Part shown: positions 1 through 5,408 of the stretch, one piece after another
Layout of the letters: each line of letters starts with the position of its first letter
Position numbering within the stretch: the first letter of the stretch is position 1
Assembly (NCBI GenBank): GCA_002395805.1
Contig: DGVB01000035.1
Location: 1-9,118 of the forward strand
Length of the DNA: 9,118 bases
Direction: 5' to 3'
Source: Bacteroidales bacterium UBA4295
GTDB lineage: Bacteria > Bacteroidota > Bacteroidia > Bacteroidales > Paludibacteraceae
Translations under genes and position numbers: made by a program
The notes under the pieces: generated by a model
What the model was told of the DNA's origin: nothing
The model's input: only the letters and a program-made list of their open reading frames with translations
Database searches by the model: none

Positions 1-40
1 AATCGAATTTATCAAGTGTAGAATTAAAATCGGGAACCAT
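1..40 (-). CDS. 5' end of an unidentified gene (partial, runs off the left edge)
   Basis: An ATG at 40-38 opens 13 codons without a stop before the window ends, reading MVPDFNSTLDKFD. This is too short to identify a family, and no function is proposed. Two contextual points support it. A strong minus-strand promoter lies at 197-228. In addition, the start codon directly abuts an ATGAATA/ATGATTA heptamer array (45-72), just as the kinase gene start at 5368 abuts a similar array. The 5' leader would be about 150 nt. With so few codons, chance openness cannot be excluded. Confidence 0.4.
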   Translation of the reverse strand, partial: MVPDFNSTLDKFD

Positions 41-44
41 ATTA

Positions 45-72
45 ATGAATAATGATTAATGAATAATGAATA
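45..72. repeat. Heptanucleotide array, four ATGAATA/ATGATTA units
   Basis: Four consecutive 7-bp units read ATGAATA, ATGATTA, ATGAATA, ATGAATA on the plus strand. The array ends four bases from the putative start codon of the partial gene on the minus strand. The same unit recurs at 5367-5408 next to another minus-strand start codon, so this is a recurrent junction element rather than random AT-richness. Confidence 0.7.
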
Positions 73-196
73 TCCTCAATCGCTATCCATTCTATTTTTC
101 AGTTCTTGTACTACATCTTGTTATGAATAGACATTCTTTCAAAGATCATTGCTTGCGCCTTTTTGGTGTTACCCGTTTTTTGGGCGAAAGCGGATG

Positions 197-228
197 CAAA
201 AGTACTACAAATTTTTGATATGACCAAA
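197..228 (-). promoter_or_regulatory. Bacteroidota-type promoter reading left, with conserved upstream element
   Basis: On the minus strand the -7 box is TACTTTTG (204-197), matching TAnnTTTG, and the -33 box is TTTG (228-225), with a 20-bp spacer. Transcription should start near 190 and run left toward the partial gene at 40. Upstream, 222-250 carries an ATGCAT plus T-tract plus AAATATTTGGTC block that is nearly identical to the one upstream of the tRNA-Glu promoter (8911-8938). This suggests a strong, UP-element-like promoter. Confidence 0.65.
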
Positions 229-361
229 TATTTTAGCAAAAAAAATGCATCAAAAATGCACTTTCTTTGTAAGTCGTTGAAAATCAACAATCATTATTTT
301 GGTCATTTTTAGGGTATTCCCCACCCTTTTGAGGAAAAAGGGAGAGAAGAGGTAACAATCG

Positions 362-420
362 GCATATATGACGCGCACACGTACGTACATATATAAGGAA
401 CGCGCGCGTACGCGTGTATG
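362..420. other. Alternating purine-pyrimidine tracts (Z-DNA-prone)
   Basis: Three nearly contiguous strictly alternating runs are visible: 362-370 (9 nt), 371-395 (25 nt) and 400-420 (21 nt). They are rich in CG, CA and TA steps, including GCGC, GTAC and ATAT. Long CG-rich alternation is the classic requirement for Z-DNA, and the AT parts could melt or extrude. No gene overlaps them. Any role is inference. Confidence 0.6.
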
Positions 421-430
421 ATAGATAACC

Positions 431-481
431 GAAAACCGCGGAGCGAAGAAAACCGCTAACGCGAAGAAAACAAAAGAAAAC
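431..481. repeat. Degenerate GAAAACCGC tandem repeats
   Basis: Units beginning GAAAACCGC start at 431 and 448, followed by shortened GAAAAC units near 466 and 476. GCGAAGAAAAC occurs at 443-453 and again at 461-471. The block abuts mosaic repeat copy A. Copy B has an A-rich segment at the matching place, with an AAAACATAAAA-type repeat on both sides of a CGC-TTC-GCG hairpin (3185-3225). Confidence 0.55.
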
Positions 482-914
482 ATTAGGTAATCAAAAACGC
501 GCGCTTGCTTGGAGAGAGTAAATAAAACTATATAAATCCTGCGACTTAAAATAGTTTACTATTTTGGCCTATGCGGCCTTGAGCGTACTTGCTTCTTATG
601 GCGCGCTTGTGAACAAGCTCCCAGCGCCCCCTAACAAGCAATTCCGCAGCAGCGGAGGCTGCTAACAATACTAAACTATTTTGCGTCACAGCCATAAAAA
701 GAAATAAATTTATTTTCAAGCAAGCGCTTACAAAAATACGGGCTTTATGCCCTCACAAAAATTAGAAAAATGGTGACGCTGCGCTTAATGATGGATTGAT
801 TAATGGTGACGCTACGCTTAATGGTGAAATGGTGAAATGGTGAAAATGCGTTATTTAAGGACTTGAACAGGACATGATAAGGACATGATAAGGACTTAAT
901 AAGGACTTAACCCC
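482..914. repeat. Mosaic interspersed repeat, copy A
   Basis: This copy shares ordered, co-oriented blocks with copy B (3225-3672). The blocks are 482-498 (one mismatch in 17), 564-587 (a GGCC-loop-GGCC hairpin, then GAGCGTA), a GCTTG/CAAGC hairpin followed by TCCCA (605-623), a hairpin between two constant 10-mers (730-762), 785-812 (28 nt identical) and 847-884 (38 nt identical). Copy A also has an 11-bp inverted repeat (AAAATAGTTTA at 548-558 with its complement at 672-682) and extra 11-nt ATGATAAGGAC-like iterations at 874-906. No protein is encoded. It resembles a dispersed structured element with no transposase. Confidence 0.75.
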
Positions 915-942
915 TATCACGCTTGGGTTTCAAAAGACGATG

Positions 943-973
943 CAAAGGTATTGCTTTTAGGTATATGGGCAAT
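943..973 (-). promoter_or_regulatory. Candidate orphan promoter just past the dnaK terminator
   Basis: The minus strand shows TACCTTTG (950-943), a perfect TAnnTTTG -7 box, with ATTG (973-970, three of four matching TTTG) 19 bp upstream. Transcription would begin near 936 and run left through repeat copy A, where no protein gene is seen. If active, it would make a non-coding RNA or read toward the gene at the left edge. The imperfect -33 box lowers confidence. Confidence 0.35.
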
Positions 974-987
974 AGTTTGAGCACAGC

Positions 988-1015
988 AAAAAAAAGAGCG
1001 GCCCGAAGGTCGCTC
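988..1015 (-). terminator. Intrinsic terminator of dnaK
   Basis: About 27 nt past the dnaK stop, the minus strand forms GAGCGACC-TTCG-GGCCGCTC (1015-996). This is an 8-position stem with one A-C mismatch and a stable UUCG tetraloop, followed by eight T residues (995-988). It is a textbook rho-independent terminator. A shorter T run on the other side (1017-1021) could give weak activity on the plus strand. Confidence 0.9.
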
Positions 1016-1041
1016 ATTTTTACATTTTGCCATTCAAGGCA

Positions 1042-2964
1042 TTACTTAACCTCTTCGAAGTCAACGTCTTCGGCGGAAGGGTTGCCATTGGAACCGTTGG
1101 TTCCGTTAGAGGCATCGCCGTTAGAGGTTGATTGGCCTCCGGCCTGTTGAGAAGCTTGCTGTTGGGCAGCATACATCTCAGCCGAGGCAGCCTGGAAAGC
1201 CGTCATGAGTTCGTTATTAGCTGCTTCGCAGGCATCTGCATCGCGTTTCTCGTACGCCTCTTTGAGTTTCTTCAAAGCTTCCTCGATCGGGGCTTTCTTG
1301 TCAGCCGGGATCTTATCGCCGATCTCCGCGAGTTGTTTCTCGGTCTGGAAGATCATCGCATCCGCCTTGTTGAGTTTGTCAGCCTGCTCTTTCGCCTTCT
1401 TATCGGCTTCAGCATTCGCCTCCGCTTCCGCCTTCATCCGCTTGATCTCCTCATCAGAGAGGCCGGACGAAGCCTCGATACGGATCTTCGCGTCCTTGCC
1501 GGTAGCTTTATCCTTGGCGGTGACATTCAAGATACCGTTAGCGTCAATATCGAAGGTTACTTCGATCTGCGGTTCGCCACGACGCGCCGGCATGATACCA
1601 TCGAGGTGGAAGCGACCGAGCAGTTTATTCTGCGCTGCCATAGGACGTTCGCCCTGATAGATAACGATCTCAACCGAAGGTTGGTTATCCACCGCCGTGG
1701 TGAAGGTTTCGGTTTTCTTGGTCGGGATAGTCGTGTTCGCCTCGATCATCTTGGTCATGACACCACCCATCGTCTCAATACCGAGGCTCAGCGGGGTGAC
1801 ATCAAGCAGGAGGACATCCTTCACTTCTCCGGTGAGTACACCGCCCTGGATAGCCGCACCGACAGCAACCACTTCGTCCGGGTTAACGCCCTTCGAAGGC
1901 GCTTTGCCGAAGAACTTCTCCACTGCCTGCTGGATAGCCGGGATACGGGTCGAACCACCTACGAGGATGATCTCGTCAATATCGGATGTTTTGAGTCCCG
2001 CGTGTTCAAGAGCAGTCTTACACGGCGCGATAGTGCGCTGGATCAGATCGTCAATGAGTTGCTCGAATTTAGCACGCGTCAGGGTCTTAACGAGGTGAGC
2101 CGGAACGCCGTTAACCGGCATGATATACGGGAGGTTGATCTCCGTAGTGGTAGAAGACGAAAGCTCGATCTTCGCTTTCTCAGCAGCCTCTTTCAGACGC
2201 TGCATAGCCATCGGGTCCTTGGACAAGTCGGCACCGCCGTTCTCAGCCTTGAACTCAGCTACCAGCCAGTCTATAATACGATGGTCGAAATCATCACCTC
2301 CGAGGTGGGTATCACCATCGGTTGCTTTTACCTCAAAGACGCCGTCTCCGAGCTCGAGGACGGATACATCGTGTGTACCACCACCGCAGTCGAAGACCAC
2401 AATCTTCATATCCTTGTTGGACTTATCGAGACCGTAAGCCAGGGCAGCAGCGGTCGGTTCGTTAACGATACGACGTACGTTAAGACCAGCGATCTCACCG
2501 GCTTCCTTGGTAGCCTGACGCTGCGAGTCGTTGAAGTACGCAGGGACGGTGATGACAGCTTCGGTAACCTCCTGTCCGAGGTAGTCCTCGGCGGTCTTTT
2601 TCATCTTCTGGAGGATGATAGCCGAGATCTCCTGCGGGGTATAGAGGCGTCCGTCGATGTCCACACGCGGAGTGTTGTTGTCGCCCTTGGTTACTTTATA
2701 AGGAACACGCGCGATCTCCGATTGCAGGCGATCGTAGGTCTCACCCATAAAACGCTTGATAGAGTAAATAGTTTTGGTCGGGTTGGTGATAGCTTGACGC
2801 TTAGCAGGGTCCCCCACTTTGCGCTCGCCGCCATCGATAAATCCGACAACAGAAGGAGTAGTACGTTTGCCTTCGGCATTCGCGATAACGATCGGTTCGT
2901 TACCCTCCATAACGGCTACACACGAGTTCGTGGTACCGAGGTCAATTCCAATAATCTTGCTCAT
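1042..2964 (-). CDS. dnaK: Molecular chaperone DnaK (Hsp70)
   Basis: DnaK is an ATP-driven cytosolic chaperone that binds unfolded segments and works with DnaJ and GrpE. The 640-residue product is full length. It starts with [10 protein letters not shown] (phosphate-1 loop, about 5-14). VGGSTRIPA lies near 335-343, the interdomain linker VLLLDVTPL at 384-392, the beta substrate-binding domain to about 505, and then the helical lid. The tail from about 600 is rich in Q, S, G and N and ends DVDFEEVK, as in Bacteroidota homologues. The phosphate-2 motif reads DCGGGTHD (192-199) instead of the usual DLGGGTFD; the conserved Thr197 is retained. The gene stands alone, without grpE or dnaJ. It has its own terminator and a long non-coding leader region with several candidate regulatory structures. 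The start is fixed by the conserved N-terminus. Identity is certain. Confidence 0.99.
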   Translation of the reverse strand: MSKIIGIDLGTTNSCVAVMEGNEPIVIANAEGKRTTPSVVGFIDGGERKVGDPAKRQAITNPTKTIYSIKRFMGETYDRLQSEIARVPYKVTKGDNNTPRVDIDGRLYTPQEISAIILQKMKKTAEDYLGQEVTEAVITVPAYFNDSQRQATKEAGEIAGLNVRRIVNEPTAAALAYGLDKSNKDMKIVVFDCGGGTHDVSVLELGDGVFEVKATDGDTHLGGDDFDHRIIDWLVAEFKAENGGADLSKDPMAMQRLKEAAEKAKIELSSSTTTEINLPYIMPVNGVPAHLVKTLTRAKFEQLIDDLIQRTIAPCKTALEHAGLKTSDIDEIILVGGSTRIPAIQQAVEKFFGKAPSKGVNPDEVVAVGAAIQGGVLTGEVKDVLLLDVTPLSLGIETMGGVMTKMIEANTTIPTKKTETFTTAVDNQPSVEIVIYQGERPMAAQNKLLGRFHLDGIMPARRGEPQIEVTFDIDANGILNVTAKDKATGKDAKIRIEASSGLSDEEIKRMKAEAEANAEADKKAKEQADKLNKADAMIFQTEKQLAEIGDKIPADKKAPIEEALKKLKEAYEKRDADACEAANNELMTAFQAASAEMYAAQQQASQQAGGQSTSNGDASNGTNGSNGNPSAEDVDFEEVK

Positions 2965-2971
2965 AGTAGAT

Positions 2972-3000
2972 ATAAATTTTAGTTGTTAATTCAAATTTAT
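2972..3000 (-). promoter_or_regulatory. AU-only inverted repeat just before the dnaK start codon
   Basis: On the minus strand ATAAATTT (3000-2993) and AAATTTAT (2979-2972) are perfect 8-bp complements around a 13-nt loop, ending 7 nt before the ATG. In mRNA this would be a weak AU-only hairpin over the ribosome landing zone, so a heat-labile translational control is possible. The same bases also hold TAAATTTG (2999-2992), which fits a -7 box but has no matching -33 box. If transcription started there, the upstream arm would be lost from the mRNA. Confidence 0.4.
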
Positions 3001-3085
3001 GACCGCCCTGCGGGCTGTAAGACCGCTACGCTGTAGGACCGTTTTACTGTAGGACCGCTACGCTGTAGGACGAGTTCGCTATGAG
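3001..3085. repeat. 16-nt tandem repeat in the dnaK upstream region
   Basis: Consecutive units start GACC and end TGTA plus A or G, at 3001-3020 (20 nt), 3021-3036, 3037-3052 and 3053-3068, with a degenerate fifth at 3069-3085. The cores differ but are self-complementary: GCCC-TGC-GGGC, GC-TAC-GC, GT-TTT-AC and GC-TAC-GC. The array is directly upstream of the AU inverted repeat and may be part of the dnaK mRNA leader. Confidence 0.7.
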
Positions 3086-3130
3086 TTAGACAAAGTTTGT
3101 GCCAAAGGGTAAATGGGGGAATTTCGTGGG

Positions 3131-3162
3131 ATTTTGGCAGAAAAAGGCTGACATTTTGGCAG
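3131..3162. promoter_or_regulatory. Candidate operator upstream of dnaK
   Basis: ATTTTGGCAG occurs twice (3131-3140 and 3153-3162), 22 bp apart, about two helical turns. The second copy is part of the imperfect palindrome CTGACA-TTT-TGGCAG (3148-3162), with five of six half-site positions complementary. It is not a CIRCE element. The position 167-198 bp before dnaK and the symmetry suggest a regulator site, but the protein is unknown. Confidence 0.35.
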
Positions 3163-3224
3163 AGTTGCGGGGAGAAGAGAAAAAAACATAAAACACACGC
3201 TTCGCGAAAAAACATAAAAAATAG

Positions 3225-3672
3225 ATTAGGAAATCAAAAACTCGTAGCCAACGTCCGCCTATGCCTATTGGCCTACGCGGCCTGAGCGTAAACAACTATA
3301 TGCTTGCTTATGAGCAAGCTCCCAGGCAACCATATATCCGTTTTCGCTCTGACAGGCACTTAGGTGCTCTGCCGGCTACTCACAAAAATACGCATCTTCG
3401 ATGCTCACAAAAATGACAAAAACGGGGCAGCAGAGCTGCAATGATGCACCAAAGGTGCTTAATGATGGATTGATTAATGGTGACGCAGCAGAGCTGCTTA
3501 ATGGTGAAAATGGTGGAATGGTGAGAATGCGGCGGTGGATGATATCCACCTGCAATAGACGAAAGAACAAAACCGGCGCAAGGGTCAAAAAGAAGGAAGG
3601 AAGAACGGAAAAAGGAGAGATAAAAGTGCGTTATTTAAGGACTTGAACAGGACATGATAAGGACTTAACCCC
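3225..3672. repeat. Mosaic interspersed repeat, copy B
   Basis: This copy aligns in order and orientation with copy A through matching blocks at 3225-3241, 3268-3290, 3302-3323, 3382-3414, 3459-3486 and 3627-3664. Between constant blocks it carries short hairpins that differ from those in copy A: GCACTTAGGTGC (3353-3364 region), GCATC-TTC-GATGC (3392-3404), GCAGC-AGA-GCTGC (3427-3439 and 3485-3497) and GCACC-AAA-GGTGC (3446-3458). It also has an insertion at about 3531-3626 with no counterpart in copy A, containing the complementary pair GGTGGAT and ATCCACC. The two copies flank dnaK as direct repeats. No protein is encoded. Confidence 0.75.
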
Positions 3673-3684
3673 AATAAAGTTACA

Positions 3685-3713
3685 TAAAAAGACCCCGACT
3701 CGAAGAGCGGGGT
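3685..3713 (-). terminator. Intrinsic terminator of the five-gene operon
   Basis: On the minus strand ACCCCG-CTC pairs with GAG-CGGGGT, with one bulged T and a 3-nt TTC loop (3713-3692). C and then five T residues follow. The hairpin begins at the stop codon of the phosphatase gene. This marks the end of the operon and separates it from dnaK. Confidence 0.85.
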
Positions 3714-4516
3714 TAGAGGAGGAAACGACGGCGGAGAAGATGGATGTCATCGGGAGAGAGCATGAGTTCGTTATGCAGATAAGACATCATACCGCCGAAC
3801 TCGCGGTCGATGAGATCAAGCGTGCGGATGAAATTAGCCGTAGAGACGCCCATGAAAGCCTGCACGACCTCCATCTCCGCTTCTCCTCCGCCACGGCGGA
3901 TGATCTCCTGATCAAGGCGTTCTACAAGAGGACGATAGGCTTCGTTAGAAAGATCGAAATCGGCAATAACCGCTTCGCGGTCCACTCCCAACGCAAAGAG
4001 CAGGTAGGCAGCCCCCCACCCCGTTCTATCCTTGCCCTGGAAACAATGCCAGAGAACACCTCCGTCTTCGGGCGACTCCACAATAAGCCGCAGGAAAGTA
4101 GCATACTGGAGCTGGGAATATTCGCTTCGGATGAGCGAGGGGTACATATTAGCCGCCATGGCCTGCACCTCGGGGTAAAAAGAATAATTGACGATATGGG
4201 TCTCGAGATCCAGAAACGCCTCCTGAGGTATCGGCTGCTCTGTCAGTTTCTCCGCAGAGAGATCGATAGTAGGCAGGAGATGATGGGTAGCCCCTTCAAC
4301 AGGTTGGTCCGGCAAAGCTTCCGCTTCGCCCAAGGAACGGAAATCAAACACCCGCACGAGGTTATACTCCTCATGCAGACGCCTGAGATCCTCCGGCGAA
4401 GCGTCATGGAGATGCGCAGTACGCAAGATACGGTGCGGACGAATCTGCCGCCCGCCGGCACCGATCATCTCGCCCAGATCGCGGGCGTTAACAATATTAT
4501 CGAAAGAGACCTGCAT
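3713..4516 (-). CDS. Tyrosine/dual-specificity protein phosphatase, LipA/MptpB type
   Basis: This 267-residue protein carries the cysteine phosphatase signature HCFQGKDRTG (157-166). Cys158 is the predicted nucleophile and Arg164 binds phosphate. An N-terminal NARDLG motif (10-15), the DFR near 58-60 and the DLSNEAY segment (188-194) fit the tyrosine phosphatase family of Listeria LipA and mycobacterial MptpB (Pfam Y_phosphatase3). Those enzymes dephosphorylate phosphotyrosine and, in some cases, phosphoinositides. No signal peptide is seen, so the protein is probably cytosolic. It is the last gene of the operon, 12 bp after the kinase gene, and its stop codon overlaps the terminator. It may reverse phosphorylation within this system, but the substrate is unknown. 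Confidence 0.9.
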   Translation of the reverse strand: MQVSFDNIVNARDLGEMIGAGGRQIRPHRILRTAHLHDASPEDLRRLHEEYNLVRVFDFRSLGEAEALPDQPVEGATHHLLPTIDLSAEKLTEQPIPQEAFLDLETHIVNYSFYPEVQAMAANMYPSLIRSEYSQLQYATFLRLIVESPEDGGVLWHCFQGKDRTGWGAAYLLFALGVDREAVIADFDLSNEAYRPLVERLDQEIIRRGGGEAEMEVVQAFMGVSTANFIRTLDLIDREFGGMMSYLHNELMLSPDDIHLLRRRFLL

Positions 4517-4528
4517 CAGCCTTCCGGT

Positions 4529-5368
4529 TTAATAGACAGTGCCCTCCAGCATAGCGCGGAACTGGGGCATCGGGCAATGCGTGTCACGCTCCACGATAAG
4601 GGTCTTGAGACCCGCGTAGATCTTAACCTGGCGCTCCATTTCCTCCAAGTCTGCATCGGGTCCGAAATATTCGCGTGCGAAAGCGTCCCAGAAACGGCGC
4701 GCGGTAGCATTCGACATATGGTATTGCTCCATGGTCCATGCTTCGTCATTGAGGCAACAGCAGAGATAGACCATACCCAGATCGAACATATAATAGCCGT
4801 AACAGAAATCACCAAGGTCGATGAAATACTGCTTGCGGACACCATTCTCCTCCACAAAGATACCATTGCTGAACTGGAGGTCGCCATGGATAGCCGTGTC
4901 GGCATCCGGCGCAGCGGCAATAAAATCATGAATCTTACGCTTCTGCTCCGGCGTGAAATCCGGGTTCGCGTCCAACATGCGGTAGAGGCGGTCCTTGACA
5001 TTCTCGAAGAGCGAAGTATCCACATGTGTAGCATGGAGCTGGCGGCACATGCGCGCGAACTCGCGCGCGTACTCGTCCGTGCGTTCCGGATGGTCTCCGC
5101 ACGCGCGTGAGTAAGATTTCTTACCCTCAATCCGGCGGAAACGGATACCCATCCGGGTACCATCCGTAACGAGGTCGCCCGGCTCGGGCGTAGGGATACC
5201 CATATTATACACTTTCTTAGCCAGTTCCAACTCAAGCGCCGCCGCTTCGAAATTGCGGAAATAGAGCTTCATCATAAGAGAAGGATCTGTCTTATGGTTA
5301 TAACTGGCGCCATTGGCTCCTTCGCCAACACGGATATAGTCGTTAAGATCGATTAATGTAGGGGACAT
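4529..5368 (-). CDS. Aminoglycoside-phosphotransferase-fold kinase (TIGR02172-like)
   Basis: This 279-residue small-molecule or protein kinase of the APH/choline-kinase fold has a glycine-rich loop GEGANGAS (15-22), a probable ATP-binding Lys34 (MMKLY), the catalytic loop IHGDLQFSN (160-168, Asp163 predicted base) and the metal-binding IDLGDF (183-188, Asp184). The HGDLQ...FIDLGDF pattern and the length recall the TIGR02172 paralogous family, whose function is unknown to me. All catalytic residues are present, so it is likely active. No membrane segment is seen. The start is set by the heptamer array, which supplies the ATG, and the next gene begins 12 bp past its stop. The sequence gives no reason to call it an antibiotic-resistance gene. 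Confidence 0.85.
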   Translation of the reverse strand: MSPTLIDLNDYIRVGEGANGASYNHKTDPSLMMKLYFRNFEAAALELELAKKVYNMGIPTPEPGDLVTDGTRMGIRFRRIEGKKSYSRACGDHPERTDEYAREFARMCRQLHATHVDTSLFENVKDRLYRMLDANPDFTPEQKRKIHDFIAAAPDADTAIHGDLQFSNGIFVEENGVRKQYFIDLGDFCYGYYMFDLGMVYLCCCLNDEAWTMEQYHMSNATARRFWDAFAREYFGPDADLEEMERQVKIYAGLKTLIVERDTHCPMPQFRAMLEGTVY

Positions 5369-5408
5369 GAATAATGAATAATGATTAATGATTAATGATT
5401 AATGACTA
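5367..5408. repeat. Heptanucleotide array filling the synthetase-kinase junction
   Basis: Six perfect-register 7-bp units (ATGAATA twice, ATGATTA three times, ATGACTA) run from the kinase start codon to the synthetase stop codon with nothing left over. Read on the minus strand, each TAATCAT unit contains TAA. Because 7 leaves remainder 1 when divided by 3, the three units place TAA in all three frames right after the synthetase TAG. The last unit supplies the first two bases of the kinase ATG. Confidence 0.85.

Larger units (their letters stand above)
241..1041. other. Gene-free region downstream of dnaK
   Basis: No open frame in these 800 bp looks like a protein. The longest minus-strand frame (483-250) has a low-complexity product and runs through the repeats. 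The content is instead non-coding: the end of the promoter-associated block (to 250), purine-pyrimidine tracts (362-420), short tandem repeats (431-481), mosaic repeat copy A (482-914), a candidate promoter (943-973) and the dnaK terminator (988-1015). I see nothing specific in 251-361. Confidence 0.7.
2965..3712. other. Long gene-free region upstream of dnaK
   Basis: These 748 bp separate dnaK from the terminator of the five-gene operon, and no credible protein frame is present. The region holds the AU inverted repeat (2972-3000), the 16-nt tandem repeat (3001-3085), a direct/inverted repeat that may be an operator (3131-3162), mosaic repeat copy B (3225-3672) and the terminator (3685-3713). 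I could not place a canonical promoter for dnaK with confidence. TAnnTTTG-like boxes occur at 2992-2999 (no -33 box) and 3383-3390 (a TTTG box only 17 bp away). Confidence 0.65.

Noticed and set aside
111..149. 12-codon minus-strand frame in the leader of the left-edge gene
   Set aside because: It could be a leader peptide, but short frames are expected by chance and no initiation signal or regulatory residues stand out. It is mentioned only in a finding.
250..483. 77-codon minus-strand frame
   Set aside because: It runs through tandem repeats and the purine-pyrimidine tract, has a skewed composition and no recognisable motif.
1132..2982. Long plus-strand open frame (616 codons) opposite dnaK
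   Set aside because: It is the antisense shadow of a conserved gene with biased codon use; the product is low in recognisable motifs and rich in Arg, Asp and Leu.
3001..3085. CRISPR array
   Set aside because: Units are 16 nt, adjacent with no unique spacers, and there are no cas genes.
3383..3411. Promoter made of TATTTTTG and TTTG within repeat copy B (and 731-759 in copy A)
   Set aside because: The boxes match, but the spacer is 17 bp instead of about 19-21 and is taken up by the variable hairpin, so this is probably a by-product of the repeat flanks.
482..3672. Composite transposon with dnaK as cargo between repeats
   Set aside because: The repeats contain no transposase, no terminal inverted repeats and no target duplications. 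dnaK is an essential-type core gene.
2965..3700. CIRCE (HrcA) operator for dnaK
   Set aside because: Neither TTAGCACTC nor GAGTGCTAA is present in the upstream region.
4529..5368. Aminoglycoside resistance gene
   Set aside because: Only the general kinase fold is shared. Operon context and the TIGR02172-like motifs point to a housekeeping or signalling kinase.
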